Assembly: GCA_032334235.1 (NCBI GenBank)
Contig: JAVSGI010000005.1
Coordinates: 372,001-436,000, forward strand
Origin: Paracoccaceae bacterium Fryx2
GTDB taxonomy: Bacteria > Pseudomonadota > Alphaproteobacteria > Rhodobacterales > Rhodobacteraceae
Length of the DNA stretch: 64,000 nt
Direction: 5' to 3'
The position numbers were made by a program, and so were the translations under genes. This document shows positions 16,240 through 25,314 of the stretch, piece by piece (position 1 is the stretch's first letter; each line of letters starts with the position of its first letter). The notes beneath the pieces were generated by a model. The model did not search any database, was not told the origin of the DNA, and saw only the letters and a program-made list of their open reading frames with translations.

Positions 16240-16602
16240 ATGGCCTGGGACAAAGCCGGGACGGAAGACGAGACCCGCCGCAGGCCCTCGCCCGACGCGA
16301 TGATGGGCAAGGCCGATGCCGCGTCGAACTTCCTCAAGGCGCTGGCGCACGAGGGGCGGCTGATGATCCTGTTTCACCTGTCCTCGGGCCGCAAGAGCGT
16401 CACCGAGCTTGAAACCCTGCTGTCCTCGCGGCAGTCTGCGGTCAGCCAGCAACTGGCGCGGTTGCGGCTGGAAGGGCTGGTCAGTGCCCGGCGGGAAGGG
16501 CAGGCGATCTATTATTCGATCCTTGATCCGAAGGTGATCCGCACGATCGACCTGGTGGCCGACATGTTCTGCGAGCCGGGGCAAGACCGGGCGAACGACT
16601 GA
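16240..16602 (+). CDS. soxR: SoxR, ArsR-family repressor of sox genes
   Basis: 120 residues. A winged helix covers LKALAHEGRLMILFHLSSG, SSRQSAVSQQLARLRLEGLV (recognition helix) and RREGQAIYYSILD (wing). Related sulfur-responsive ArsR proteins (SqrR, BigR, sHdrR) have one cysteine in the LMILCHL segment and another near the C-terminal helix. Here the first position is Phe45 (ILFHL) and only C111 (ADMFCEP) remains. It lies between soxS and soxT with AGGAG upstream. The role is inferred from family and position. Confidence 0.9.
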   Translation: MAWDKAGTEDETRRRPSPDAMMGKADAASNFLKALAHEGRLMILFHLSSGRKSVTELETLLSSRQSAVSQQLARLRLEGLVSARREGQAIYYSILDPKVIRTIDLVADMFCEPGQDRAND

Positions 16603-16639
16603 AAAAGCCCTTCGGCAACCGGGGGGCAAGGGGGGCGCG

Positions 16640-17686
16640 ATGGACGAATTGCCATATGGGGTGCTGGCGGCGGCGGTCGGGCTGATCGGCGGGCTGGTGC
16701 TGGGGCTGGCGGCGCGCCTGGGCGATTTCTGCACGCTGGGCGCGATTGAAAGCGCGGTCTACGGCGCCGACCAGCGCCGGGTGCGGCTGTGGGGCATCGT
16801 GCTGGGTGTGGCGATTCTGGGCACCTGGATCGGGGATGCGACGGGGCTGGTCGATGTGGGCGCCACCTTCTACCACCAGATCGCGTGGAACCCGCTGGCC
16901 AGCATCGCGGGCGGGCTGCTGTTCGGCTATGGCATGGCGCTGGCGGGCAACTGCGGCTTCGGCGCGCTGGTGCGCTTTGGCGGCGGCGACCTGCGGTCGC
17001 TGGTGGTGGTGGTGGTGATGGGCATCTTCCGCTTTGTCGCGCTGTCGGGCCCGCTGGCGCCGCTGCGCACCGCGCTGTTCGTGCAGCAGGATGCCATCGG
17101 CCCGCAGGGCATGGCCCATGCCTTCACCGCCGCGACCGGTCTGCCCGCGCTGGCCTTCGCGGTGCCGCTGGCGCTGCTGCTGATCGGGGCGGCGCTGGCC
17201 CATGCGCCGCTGCGCCGGTCGCGGCGGCAGATCGGCTGGGGCGTGCTGGCGGGGCTGGCGGTGGTGTGGTGCCTTGCGGGCACCACCTGGGTGAACGGGG
17301 CGAGCCTCGGGGCGATCTCGGTCGAGGGCCCGTCCTTCACCGCGCCGATCGGGCGAACGCTGATCTTCCTGATGACCTCGACCGCCGGGGGCATCACCTT
17401 TTCGGTCGGTTCGGTGCTGGGGGTGATGCTGGGGGCGCTGGCGGGGTCGATGATCCGGGGGATGTTCCGCTGGGAAGCCTGCGAAGACCCGCGCGAACTG
17501 GGGCGGCAGGTTTCCGGGGCGGCGATGATGGGGGTGGGCGGCGTCGTGGCGCTGGGCTGTTCGGTCGGGCAGGGGGTCACGGCCTTTGCCACGCTGGCAT
17601 GGTCCGGCCCGGTGACGCTGGTGGCGATTGTCGCGGGGGCGGTGATCGGGTTGCGGCAACTGATCGGCGGCTTCCAGCCGGAATGA
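16640..17686 (+). CDS. soxT: SoxT-type YeeE/YedE-family membrane transporter
   Basis: 348 residues, about ten membrane helices. Family motifs with conserved cysteines are RLGDFCTLGAIESAVYG near the N-terminus, MALAGNCGFGALVRFGGGD in the middle and VVALGCSVGQGVTAFATLAW near the end. YeeE/YedE proteins import thiosulfate-like compounds, and SoxT homologues lie beside soxR in sox clusters. Its role here is inferred from this context. It starts 37 bases after soxR and ends one base from the convergent tctE stop. Confidence 0.88.
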   Translation: MDELPYGVLAAAVGLIGGLVLGLAARLGDFCTLGAIESAVYGADQRRVRLWGIVLGVAILGTWIGDATGLVDVGATFYHQIAWNPLASIAGGLLFGYGMALAGNCGFGALVRFGGGDLRSLVVVVVMGIFRFVALSGPLAPLRTALFVQQDAIGPQGMAHAFTAATGLPALAFAVPLALLLIGAALAHAPLRRSRRQIGWGVLAGLAVVWCLAGTTWVNGASLGAISVEGPSFTAPIGRTLIFLMTSTAGGITFSVGSVLGVMLGALAGSMIRGMFRWEACEDPRELGRQVSGAAMMGVGGVVALGCSVGQGVTAFATLAWSGPVTLVAIVAGAVIGLRQLIGGFQPE

Positions 17687-17687
17687 C

Positions 17688-19067
17688 TCAGGCGGCGGGA
17701 AAGCGCAGTTCCGCCACCAACCCGCGCCCCAGCGGGCCGGGGTGCAGCGCCAGAGTTCCCTGATAAAGCTGGGCGATTTCCTGTACGATGGCCAGACCGA
17801 GCCCCAGCCCCTCGGCATTGGTGCCCCCGCGCGCGAAACGGCGCCCCACGGATGCGCGCAGCGCCTCGGGCAGGCCGGGGCCGTCGTCTTCAACCGACAG
17901 GCACACGCTGCCCGGCTCGGCGCGCACCCGCACCGTGACCACCGCGCCGCGCCCGGCATGGGTCAGCGCGTTGTCCAGCAGGTTGCGCAGCGCCTCGGAC
18001 AGCAGCACCGGCTCGGCGCGGATCCGCGGCGTTGGCCCGCCTTCATATCCCAGATCGACACCCGCCAGCGCGGCGGCGGGCACCCGCTCGGCCGTAAGCT
18101 GACGGGCCAGCGCGCCGGGGTCGATGGAGTCGGGCACCGGCAGGCCCGCCGCCGCATCCACCCGCGCCAGCAGCAGAAGTTGCGCCAGTATCCGCTCCGC
18201 CTCGGCCAGCGCGGCATCGGCCTTGGCGGTGGCCTCGCGCCCGGCGGCGAGGGTGGGCGCGCGCGAGGCCAGCGCAAGCTGGGTCCGCACCACCGCCAGC
18301 GGCGTGCGCAACTGGTGGCTGGCGTTGCCGGTGAAGTTGCGCAGCGCCGCCAGTGCCGTGCCCAGCCGCCCCATGAAGCTGTTCACCGCCTCGACCAGCC
18401 CCGCAACCTCTGACGGCGCCTCCTGCCGGATCGGGCGCAGGTCGTCGGGGGAACGCTCTGCGATCACGGCACCCATCCGGTCCAGCGGGCGCAGCGCCAG
18501 CGTCACCGCCACCCAGACGATGGCGCCCGCCCCCAGGATCATCCCCGCCAGCCGCAACGCCGAGCGCCACAGGATCGCCCGCGCCAGCGCCACCCGCGCC
18601 AGCGTCGATTCCGCCACCGTCACCGTGAACGGGATCGAGGCGATGCCGGTCGAAGCCTGCCGGTGCAGCGTGGCGATGCGGATCGGGTCGCCCGCGAAGA
18701 CCCCGTCGGCAAAGATCGCGGCAAGGGGCGTCGGGTCGCCGGGGGGCGAGGGCACCACGGCCAGCCGGTCATAGCCGGTCAGGAACTGCCCCGGCGGGCC
18801 GTCGACGCGGTAAAACACCCGGTCCTGCGCCGTCGAGGTCAGCATTTCCAGCGCGGAATAGGGGATGTCGGCCTCCAGCCCGCCGGCTTCGTCCACCGTC
18901 ACCCGCTCGGCAATCGCCAGCGCCGACCCGGCCAGCACCCGGTCCGACACCGAGGTGGCGGTGCGCAGCGCCTCGCGCCAGGTGTCGGCCAGCGCCAGCA
19001 TCCCCAGCACGGCGGTGGACAGCAACAACCAGCCCAGCAGGCGGCGGCGCAGCGAATAGCCGGTCAT
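17688..19067 (-). CDS. TctE-like sensor histidine kinase
   Basis: 459 residues. Membrane segments lie near residues 10-30 and 165-190 around a periplasmic TctE-type sensor domain (AIAERVTVDEAGGLEADIPYS). A HAMP-like linker follows, then the H box NASHQLRTPLAVVRTQL, N box LRNLLDNALTHAG, G1 VEDDGPGLP and G2 GLGLGLAIVQEIAQ. Its ATG overlaps the stop of the response regulator as ATGA. Linkage to tctCBA suggests it senses a di- or tricarboxylate, as TctDE does in Salmonella; the ligand is unknown. Confidence 0.88.
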   Translation of the reverse strand: MTGYSLRRRLLGWLLLSTAVLGMLALADTWREALRTATSVSDRVLAGSALAIAERVTVDEAGGLEADIPYSALEMLTSTAQDRVFYRVDGPPGQFLTGYDRLAVVPSPPGDPTPLAAIFADGVFAGDPIRIATLHRQASTGIASIPFTVTVAESTLARVALARAILWRSALRLAGMILGAGAIVWVAVTLALRPLDRMGAVIAERSPDDLRPIRQEAPSEVAGLVEAVNSFMGRLGTALAALRNFTGNASHQLRTPLAVVRTQLALASRAPTLAAGREATAKADAALAEAERILAQLLLLARVDAAAGLPVPDSIDPGALARQLTAERVPAAALAGVDLGYEGGPTPRIRAEPVLLSEALRNLLDNALTHAGRGAVVTVRVRAEPGSVCLSVEDDGPGLPEALRASVGRRFARGGTNAEGLGLGLAIVQEIAQLYQGTLALHPGPLGRGLVAELRFPAA

Positions 19068-19738
19068 CCGGGTTCCGACTTTTCAAGGTAGTAGCCGATG
19101 CCGCGTGCGGTGCGCAGGTGCAGCCCGTGCGGCGCCAGACGGCGGCGCAGGCGACTGGCATATTGCTCGATGGCGTTGTCGGACAGGATGTCGTCAAGGG
19201 CAGTCAGCGACTGCACGATGGCCTCTTTCGCCACCACCTTGCCCGCGCGCATGAACAGCAGCTCCAGCAGCGCGCGTTCGCGGGCGGGCAGGTCCATCGC
19301 CTGACCACCCGCCGCGAACTGGCGCGAGGTCAGATCGAAGCTGACGGCGCCGATGCTGACCGAGGCCGCGCGCAGCCCCGCCTGACGGCGCAGCAGCGAG
19401 CGCACCCGCGCCTCGAACTCGCCGATGTCGAAGGGCTTGATCATGTAGTCGTCGGCGCCAAGGTCCAGCCCGCGCACCCGGTCCTCTGGCGCGCCGCGCG
19501 CGGTCAGGATCAGCACGGCCGCCTGATCGGCCCGCGCCCGCATGGCGCGCAGCACCGACAGCCCGTCCATCTGGGGCAGGTTCAGATCGAGGATCACCAG
19601 ATCGAAGGTTTCGGCCGCCGCCAGCGCCTCGGCCGATGCGCCGTCGGCCACCCGGTCCACGGCATAGCCCGCCGCGCTCAGCAGCGTGGCCAGCGCCTCG
19701 GCCAGTGCCAGATTGTCCTCGACCAGCAGGATACGCAT
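19064..19738 (-). CDS. TctD-like OmpR-family response regulator
   Basis: 224 residues. The receiver domain has its acidic pocket (LLVEDN), phospho-acceptor D in VILDLNLPQMDG and K in DYMIKPFD. A C-terminal OmpR/PhoB winged helix follows (LPARERALLELLFMRAGKVVAKEAI, NAIEQYASRLRRRLAPHG, RGIGYYLEK). It is cotranscribed with the kinase. A tandem 11-bp repeat before tctC (20901-20922) is a plausible binding site. Confidence 0.9.
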   Translation of the reverse strand: MRILLVEDNLALAEALATLLSAAGYAVDRVADGASAEALAAAETFDLVILDLNLPQMDGLSVLRAMRARADQAAVLILTARGAPEDRVRGLDLGADDYMIKPFDIGEFEARVRSLLRRQAGLRAASVSIGAVSFDLTSRQFAAGGQAMDLPARERALLELLFMRAGKVVAKEAIVQSLTALDDILSDNAIEQYASRLRRRLAPHGLHLRTARGIGYYLEKSEPG

Positions 19739-19813
19739 CGGTCCCCCCTGCGGGCCAGCCTAGCCGCTGCGCGCATGGTTGTGAACCGTGCCCTCTTGGG
19801 GCATCGTTGGTCC

Positions 19814-20872
19814 ATGAGGATCACGGGGTTACTGCTTGCCTTCTGTCTGGCCGCCCAACCGGCGGCGGCGGCGGTGTTCCGTTTTGACGCGGCGGGGGCC
19901 GAGACGGCCGAGGTGGTGATCTACTCGTCGCTTGACGAACGGCTGGCCGCGCCGCTGATCGCGGGCTTTCAGGCCGAGAATCCGGGCGTCGCGGTGGTCT
20001 ATGAAGACCTGCTGACCGGCGAGATTTCGGCCCGGATCGTGGCCGAAACCGATGCGGGCGGGCGGACGGCGGATTTCGTGTTCTCGTCGGCGATGGATTT
20101 GCAGGTGAAACTGGCAAATGACGGCTATGCCCGCGCCGTGGTGGTGCCCGAAACGGCGGGCTGGCCGCGCTGGGCCAACTGGCGCGACACCGCCTATGCC
20201 ATGACCTACGAGCCAGCGGTCTTCGTCTATCACAAGCCGAGCTTCCCCGACACGCCGCCCGCCACGAGGATCGGGCTGATCAACTACCTGCGTGCGGCAG
20301 GCCCCGCGATGCAGGGGCGCATCGGCACCTATGACATCGAGCGGTCGGCGGTGGGCTATCTGTTCCTTGCCCGCGATCAGGAACATTTTGCCGACATCTG
20401 GTCGGTGGTGCAGGCGATGGGGGCGGCGGGGGTGCAGCAGTTCGCCACCAGCCAGGAGATACTGGAGCGGGTATCGGACGGGCGGCTGGTGCTGGGTTAC
20501 AACATTCTTGGTTCCTACGCCGCCGACTGGGCGCGGAACAACCCGAATGTCGGGCTGCTTCTGCCGCGCGATTTCACGGTGGTGATCTCGCGCGTCGGGC
20601 TGGTGCCACGGGCGGCGGCGCGGCCCGATCTGGGGGCGCGGGTGCTGGGGTTCTTCATGTCGCGGGCCGGGCAGACCATTCTGGCCGAACGCCTGCGCCT
20701 GCCCGCCGTCAGCCTCGAGGTCTCGGCCGAAGACTCGGCCCGCAGCATGGAGGCGGCGCTGGGGGCACAGTTGCGCCCGGTGGCGGTCAGCCCCGGCCTG
20801 CTGGTCTACCTCGATCAGGCCAAGCGGCGGCGGCTGATCGCGCGCTGGCAGGCGGCGCTGGCGGGCGAGTAG
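19814..20872 (+). CDS. Periplasmic ABC-type substrate-binding protein (PgtC/iron-binding type) linked to tctDE
   Basis: 352 residues with a signal peptide (LLLAFCLAAQPAAA). It is a type II extracellular solute-binding protein (VVIYSSLDERLAAPLIAGFQ, FVFSSAMDLQVKLANDG, YAMTYEPAVFVYHKP, VLGFFMSRAGQTILAE). No ABC permease or ATPase gene is adjacent. It is divergent from tctD, so it may act as a periplasmic accessory to the TctE sensor, like PgtC in the phosphoglycerate system, rather than in import (inference). It starts at ATG 19814, where the leader begins; earlier in-frame sequence lies antisense to tctD. Confidence 0.8.
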   Translation: MRITGLLLAFCLAAQPAAAAVFRFDAAGAETAEVVIYSSLDERLAAPLIAGFQAENPGVAVVYEDLLTGEISARIVAETDAGGRTADFVFSSAMDLQVKLANDGYARAVVVPETAGWPRWANWRDTAYAMTYEPAVFVYHKPSFPDTPPATRIGLINYLRAAGPAMQGRIGTYDIERSAVGYLFLARDQEHFADIWSVVQAMGAAGVQQFATSQEILERVSDGRLVLGYNILGSYAADWARNNPNVGLLLPRDFTVVISRVGLVPRAAARPDLGARVLGFFMSRAGQTILAERLRLPAVSLEVSAEDSARSMEAALGAQLRPVAVSPGLLVYLDQAKRRRLIARWQAALAGE

Positions 20873-20900
20873 CGGTTTCCCCGCAGAATCCTTGCCCGGA

Positions 20901-20922
20901 TGTCAGCTTGGTGACAGCTTGA
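20901..20922 (+). promoter_or_regulatory. Tandem 11-bp direct repeat, probable TctD operator
   Basis: TGTCAGCTTGG is followed directly by TGACAGCTTGA, two 11-mers that differ at two positions. One-helical-turn direct repeats with TGTCAG cores are the usual binding site for OmpR-family regulators, including TctD. It lies about 155 bases before the tctC start, in the gap after the binding-protein gene. Confidence 0.55.
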
Positions 20923-20940
20923 TGTGGTCAAGTTGTCGCA

Positions 20941-20965
20941 GGGCCGCCTGAGGAGGCAGAGGCCC
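20941..20965 (+). terminator. Stem-loop between binding-protein gene and tctC
   Basis: GGGCC (20941-20945) pairs with GGCCC (20961-20965), and an inner GCCT pairs with AGGC around a GAGG loop. There is no U-run after it, so it could be a weak terminator for the upstream gene or a leader structure of the tct mRNA. Confidence 0.35.
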
Positions 20966-21076
20966 GCTCAAAGGGGGGACCAAGGCGCGCCGGGCCATTG
21001 CCACGGGCTGCGCCCCCATGCCCCCCGCCGGTTTCACGGACCCGCCACATGCGGGCCATCCTGGGAGGGAAACACG

Positions 21077-22021
21077 ATGAGACATTTCATTCTGGCGGGG
21101 CTGCTGGCCTCGGCCGTTGCACTGCCGGCCCTTGCGGCCGACTATACCATCATTGCCCCGGCAGGCCCCGGCGGCGGCTGGGACCAGACCGCCCGCACAA
21201 TGCAGGAGGTGCTGCAGGCCGAAGGCATCTCCTCGTCGGTGCAGGTGCAGAACGTGCCGGGTGCCGGCGGCACCGTGGGCCTTGCGCAGTTCGCATCCTC
21301 GGCGGCGGGCGATCCGACGCAGCTGATCGTCGGCGGCTATGTCATGGTCGGTGCGATCCTGACCAACGGCTCGCCGGTGTCGCTGAAGGACGTGACGCCG
21401 ATTGCCCGGCTGACCGGCGAATACGAGGCGATCGTGGTGCCCACCGCCTCGCCGATCCAGACCATCGGCGAACTGGTCGAGGCGCTGAAGGCCGATCCGG
21501 GTGCGGTGTCCTGGGCGGGCGGTTCGGCCGGGGGGGCCGACCACATCACCGTCGGGCTGCTTGCCAAGGCGGCGGGGGTTGACCCGACCAAGATCAACTA
21601 CGTCGCCTACTCCGGCGGCGGCGAGGCGCTGGCGGCCATTCTGGGCAATCAGGTGACGGCGGGCGTCTCGAGCCTTGGCGAGTTTCTGCCGCAGGTGCAG
21701 GCCGGCACCATGCGCCTGCTGGCGGTATCGTCGGCTGACAGGATCGAGGGCGTCGATGCGCCGACCCTGGCGGAAGCGGGCTTTGACGTGGTGCTGCAGA
21801 ACTGGCGCATGGTCGCCGCAGCACCGGGGCTGACCGATGAACAGAAGGCCGCCATCATGGCCGACATCGAGAAGATGAACGCCTCGGAAGGCTGGACCTC
21901 GGCGCTGGCGACCAAGGGCTGGGCCAACACCTGGCTGGCGGGCGCCGATTTCGAGGCGCAACTGGCGACCGACACCGCCGCGACCGAAGGCATCCTGCGG
22001 GAAATCGGTCTGGTGAAATGA
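21077..22021 (+). CDS. tctC: TctC, periplasmic tricarboxylate-binding protein
   Basis: 314 residues of the Bug/TctC family, the soluble receptor of tripartite tricarboxylate transporters. A signal peptide ([17 protein letters not shown]) is followed by the family start [46 protein letters not shown] and the [11 protein letters not shown] loop. ATG 21077 has GGGAGGG about 8 bases upstream. It overlaps tctB by ATGA, so the three transporter genes are translationally linked. The ligand is unknown; citrate or a related acid is the family default. Confidence 0.93.
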   Translation: MRHFILAGLLASAVALPALAADYTIIAPAGPGGGWDQTARTMQEVLQAEGISSSVQVQNVPGAGGTVGLAQFASSAAGDPTQLIVGGYVMVGAILTNGSPVSLKDVTPIARLTGEYEAIVVPTASPIQTIGELVEALKADPGAVSWAGGSAGGADHITVGLLAKAAGVDPTKINYVAYSGGGEALAAILGNQVTAGVSSLGEFLPQVQAGTMRLLAVSSADRIEGVDAPTLAEAGFDVVLQNWRMVAAAPGLTDEQKAAIMADIEKMNASEGWTSALATKGWANTWLAGADFEAQLATDTAATEGILREIGLVK

Positions 22022-22509
22022 AACACCTCGCAAACAAGCCGACGCGCCGCCCCGATGGGGCGGCGTTCTTCATCGCGGTCCTGCTGGCCGCCCTTGGCGC
22101 GCTGCTGCTGTGGGAGGGGGCCAGACTGCCGCAGGCGGGCGGTTATGCCGGGGTCGGCCCGGCGGGTGTGCCACGCGCCATCGGCTGGTGCCTGCTGGGC
22201 CTTGCGGGCTGGACGGTGGCGGCAGGCATTCGCGGCGACTATGAACCGCGCCCGCCGCAGCAGCCCGCCCCGGTGCTGTGGATCGTGGCGGGGCTTGGCG
22301 CACAGCTGATCCTCTTGAAGATCGCGGGCTTCGCGATTGCCACCGGCCTGCTGTTCGCCTTTACCGCGCGCGCCTTCGGCAAGCGGCAGCTGTGGTTTTC
22401 GATCCCGGTGGGGATCGTGATCTCGCTCGGCATCTACGGCGTGTTCGACCGGCTGCTGAAGCTGAACCTGCCGGCGGGGCCGCTGGAAACCCTGATCTAC
22501 GGGGGCTGA
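22018..22509 (+). CDS. tctB: TctB, small membrane subunit of the tricarboxylate transporter
   Basis: 163 residues with four predicted helices ([65 protein letters not shown]), the usual TctB architecture. It starts inside the tctC stop (ATGA) and ends one base before tctA. Sequence conservation in TctB is low, so the call rests on topology and gene order. Confidence 0.9.
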   Translation: MKHLANKPTRRPDGAAFFIAVLLAALGALLLWEGARLPQAGGYAGVGPAGVPRAIGWCLLGLAGWTVAAGIRGDYEPRPPQQPAPVLWIVAGLGAQLILLKIAGFAIATGLLFAFTARAFGKRQLWFSIPVGIVISLGIYGVFDRLLKLNLPAGPLETLIYGG

Positions 22510-22510
22510 G

Positions 22511-24028
22511 ATGAGCACGTTCGACTTCCTGCTGCAGGGCCTGACGGTCGCGACCGACCCGGTGATCCTGCTTTATGCGCTGATCGGGGTTCTGCTGGGC
22601 ACCGCTGTCGGCGTGCTGCCCGGCATCGGGCCCGCGCTGACGGTGGCGCTGCTGTTGCCGGTGACCTACGGGCTTGACCCGGCGGGGTCGCTGATCATGT
22701 TCGCGGGCATCTACTACGGCGGGATGTATGGCGGCTCGACCACCTCGATCCTGCTCAACACGCCGGGGGAAAGTGCCTCGATCGTCACCGCGCTGGAGGG
22801 CAACAAGATGGCCCGCGCCGGGCGCGGCGGGCCTGCACTGGCAACGGCGGCCATCGGGTCTTTCGTCGCGGGGCTGATCGCCACGCTGCTGCTGGCCTTT
22901 CTGGCGCCCCATGTCGTCAAGCTGGCGCTGGTGTTCGGGCCGCGCGAGTATTTCGCGCTGATGGTGCTGGCCTTCGTCACGGTGTCTTCGGCCTTCGGTG
23001 ACAGCACCTTGCGCGGGCTGACCTCATTGTTTCTGGGGCTGGCGCTGGCCTGCATCGGCATCGACAGCCTGACCGGGCAGGCGCGCCTGTCGTTCGGCGT
23101 GCCGCAACTGCTGGACGGGATCGAGGTCACCACGCTGGCCGTCGCAATGTTCGCGGTGGGCGAGGCGCTGTTCGTCGTGGCGCAGGGGCCGGGGGTCGAT
23201 GACAAGGTTCTGGCGGTGAAAGGCTCGATCTGGATGAGCCGGGCCGACTGGGGGCGGTCGTGGAAGCCCTGGCTGCGCGGCACCGCCATCGGCTTTCCCA
23301 TCGGGGCGATGCCTGCTGGCGGCGCCGACATTGCCAGCTTCCTGTCCTATGCCACCGAAAAGCGGGCGTCGAACCACCCCGAGCAGTTTGGCCACGGCGC
23401 CATCGAGGGCGTCGCCGGGCCCGAGGCCGCAAACAACGCCGCTGCGGCCGGCACGCTGGTGCCGCTGCTGACGCTGGGCCTGCCCACCACGGCCACGGCG
23501 GCGATCATGCTCGCGGGGTTCCAGCAGTTCGGGCTGCAACCGGGACCGCTGCTGTTTGCCACCAACCCGACTCTGGTCTGGGGGCTGATTGCCAGCCTGC
23601 TGATCGCCAACGTGATGCTGCTGGTGCTGAACCTGCCGCTGATCGGGCTGTGGGTGAAGCTGTTGACCATCCCGCGCCCCTGGCTATACGCGGGCATCCT
23701 GACCTTTGCCACGCTGGGCACCATTGGCGCCAACCCGTCGTCGGTCGAACTGGGGATGCTGCTGATCTTCGGCGTGCTGGGCTACATGATGCGGCTTTAC
23801 GGCTATCCCATCGCGCCGATCGTGGTGGGGCTGATCCTGGGGCCGATGGCCGAACAGCAGTTGCGCCGGGCGCTGGCCATCGCGCAGGGCGACGTGACGA
23901 CGCTGGTCGCCTCGCCCATCGCGGCCTCGATGCTGGCGCTGGCGGCGCTGGCGCTGATCGTGCCGCTGGTGCTGCGTGCCCGGGGGCGGGGACAGGTGCT
24001 GCGCCAGATCGCGGGCGACGAGGACTGA
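22511..24028 (+). CDS. tctA: TctA, large membrane subunit of the tricarboxylate transporter
   Basis: 505 residues, about 11-12 helices. TctA hallmarks are [24 protein letters not shown] near the N-terminus, [34 protein letters not shown] and [20 protein letters not shown] near the end. It couples substrate uptake to an ion gradient together with TctB and TctC. Length and motifs are typical. Confidence 0.95.
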   Translation: MSTFDFLLQGLTVATDPVILLYALIGVLLGTAVGVLPGIGPALTVALLLPVTYGLDPAGSLIMFAGIYYGGMYGGSTTSILLNTPGESASIVTALEGNKMARAGRGGPALATAAIGSFVAGLIATLLLAFLAPHVVKLALVFGPREYFALMVLAFVTVSSAFGDSTLRGLTSLFLGLALACIGIDSLTGQARLSFGVPQLLDGIEVTTLAVAMFAVGEALFVVAQGPGVDDKVLAVKGSIWMSRADWGRSWKPWLRGTAIGFPIGAMPAGGADIASFLSYATEKRASNHPEQFGHGAIEGVAGPEAANNAAAAGTLVPLLTLGLPTTATAAIMLAGFQQFGLQPGPLLFATNPTLVWGLIASLLIANVMLLVLNLPLIGLWVKLLTIPRPWLYAGILTFATLGTIGANPSSVELGMLLIFGVLGYMMRLYGYPIAPIVVGLILGPMAEQQLRRALAIAQGDVTTLVASPIAASMLALAALALIVPLVLRARGRGQVLRQIAGDED

Positions 24029-24130
24029 TGCACCCGCTGCATGGCGGGAATGCGGGGTTCCGCGTTGTGGCGGCGTGCAAGGAAGGCCACGTTGGTTGGG
24101 TCACAGCCGTGGCGCAACCCGAGGCTTACA

Positions 24131-24289
24131 ATGCACGCCGTTCTTTCCCGCCCGCTTTCCATTCTGGCCGAATGTCTCGACTTGCTGACCGCATCGGTCG
24201 CGGTTTCTGCCAGCATCCGGTCGCACCACCGCCCGCAGGCGGTCGACCTTGCCCGGCTGGGCATCACCGATTTCAGCGTCCGGCTGTAA
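24131..24289 (+). CDS. Small conserved-looking ORF, 52 residues, function unknown
   Basis: The frame reads MHAVLSRPLSILAECLDLL, continues with SHHRPQAVDLARLGITDF and ends at TAA (24287). The composition is balanced, unlike the arginine-rich shadow frames around it, and it resembles small helical proteins of the Rhodobacterales in which LARLGI follows a charged segment. There is no clear ribosome-binding site. It ends four bases before the convergent cbbR stop. I do not recognise a function and am not certain it is translated. Confidence 0.4.
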   Translation: MHAVLSRPLSILAECLDLLTASVAVSASIRSHHRPQAVDLARLGITDFSVRL

Positions 24290-24292
24290 GCC

Positions 24293-25219
24293 TCACACCA
24301 CCGGCAGGTAGCTGCCGCCCATCGCCACGATCTCGCGGTGCAGGCGCTGTGCCGCGGGGCCAAGCGTCAGGTCGGCGGGCTGCACCAGAAACCAGTTGCG
24401 CACCACCGGCAGGCCGGGCGCATCCAGTTGCACGAGGCGGCCGAAGGCCAGCTCGTCGGTGACGGTGTGCAGCGACATGAAGGCGATGCCGAGCCCCGCG
24501 ATCACCGACTGCTTGATGGTCTCGTTCGAGCCCATCTCGGTCAGGGTCACCGCCTGCCCATCCCCCAGCCGGTCCAGATAGCGCGCCATCAGGATGCGCG
24601 TGCCCGAACCTTCCTCGCGCGCGAGGAAGGTCTGCGCCAGCAGATCCGATGCGGCGACGGCCCGCCGTGACGCCAGCGGGTGGTCGGGCGGCGCCACGAT
24701 GCCGTGCGGGTGGGGGCCAAGCTGGGTGGCATGAACCGCAGGCACCCGCGGCGGCCGCCCCATGATCGCCAGATCGACGCCATGGCGCGCCAGGCCGTCG
24801 ATCACCGATTCCCGGTTGCCGACCCGCAGCGTGATCTTGATGTCGGGGCATATCTCGCCCAGCCTCCGCACGAGGCGCGGCGCGAAATAGCGCGCGGTCG
24901 AGACCACGCCCAGCGTCACCTGACCCACCTTGCCCTCTGACAGCGCCTGGATCTGCTCGGCACATTGCGACAAAATGACATCGATCCGCCGCGCTGCCGT
25001 CAGCACCGCCAGCCCGTCCAGCGTCAGGCCGGAGCCTGCTGAATCGGCGCTGCGCTGCAGCAGAACGCGCTGAAAGGCAGCCTCCAAGTTCTTGATCTGG
25101 CTATGGATTGCCGGCGGGGTCAGCCCCAGCCGTTCCGCCGCTGCCGTAAGGGAACCGGTTTCGGCAATCGCCGTCAGGCTGCGCAACTGTTTCAGGGTCA
25201 GGGTGTCTAGTCGGATCAT
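24293..25219 (-). CDS. cbbR: CbbR, LysR-type regulator of the Calvin-cycle operon
   Basis: 308 residues. The N-terminal winged helix (LTLKQLRSLTAIAETGSLTAAAERLGLTPPAIHSQIKNLE) and LysR effector domain (VTLGVVSTARYFAPRLVRRL, VDLAIMGRPPR, GLGIAFMSLHTV) match CbbR proteins, which activate cbb genes in response to phosphorylated Calvin-cycle intermediates. It is divergent from cbbF across a 95-base gap with two TNA-N7/8-TNA boxes, the known CbbR recognition pattern. Confidence 0.93.
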   Translation of the reverse strand: MIRLDTLTLKQLRSLTAIAETGSLTAAAERLGLTPPAIHSQIKNLEAAFQRVLLQRSADSAGSGLTLDGLAVLTAARRIDVILSQCAEQIQALSEGKVGQVTLGVVSTARYFAPRLVRRLGEICPDIKITLRVGNRESVIDGLARHGVDLAIMGRPPRVPAVHATQLGPHPHGIVAPPDHPLASRRAVAASDLLAQTFLAREEGSGTRILMARYLDRLGDGQAVTLTEMGSNETIKQSVIAGLGIAFMSLHTVTDELAFGRLVQLDAPGLPVVRNWFLVQPADLTLGPAAQRLHREIVAMGGSYLPVV

Positions 25220-25253
25220 TAGATTATCCTGAATGCAATTTCAGAACTATTAA
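25219..25253 (+). promoter_or_regulatory. cbbR-cbbF operator with two CbbR-type boxes
   Basis: TTA-N8-TGA lies at 25219-25232 and TCA-N7-TAA at 25241-25253, both fitting the CbbR consensus TNA-N7/8-TNA. The palindrome CTGAA-N6-TTCAG (25229-25244) overlaps both. The first box touches the cbbR start codon, fitting autoregulation together with activation of cbbF. The surrounding AT-rich DNA is the probable divergent promoter. Confidence 0.65.
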
Positions 25254-25314
25254 ATTTCATTTAAGACCGATTCCCGCAAGTGTGCCGCCAAGCTGATGCA
25301 TGGGAGGTTACAAC

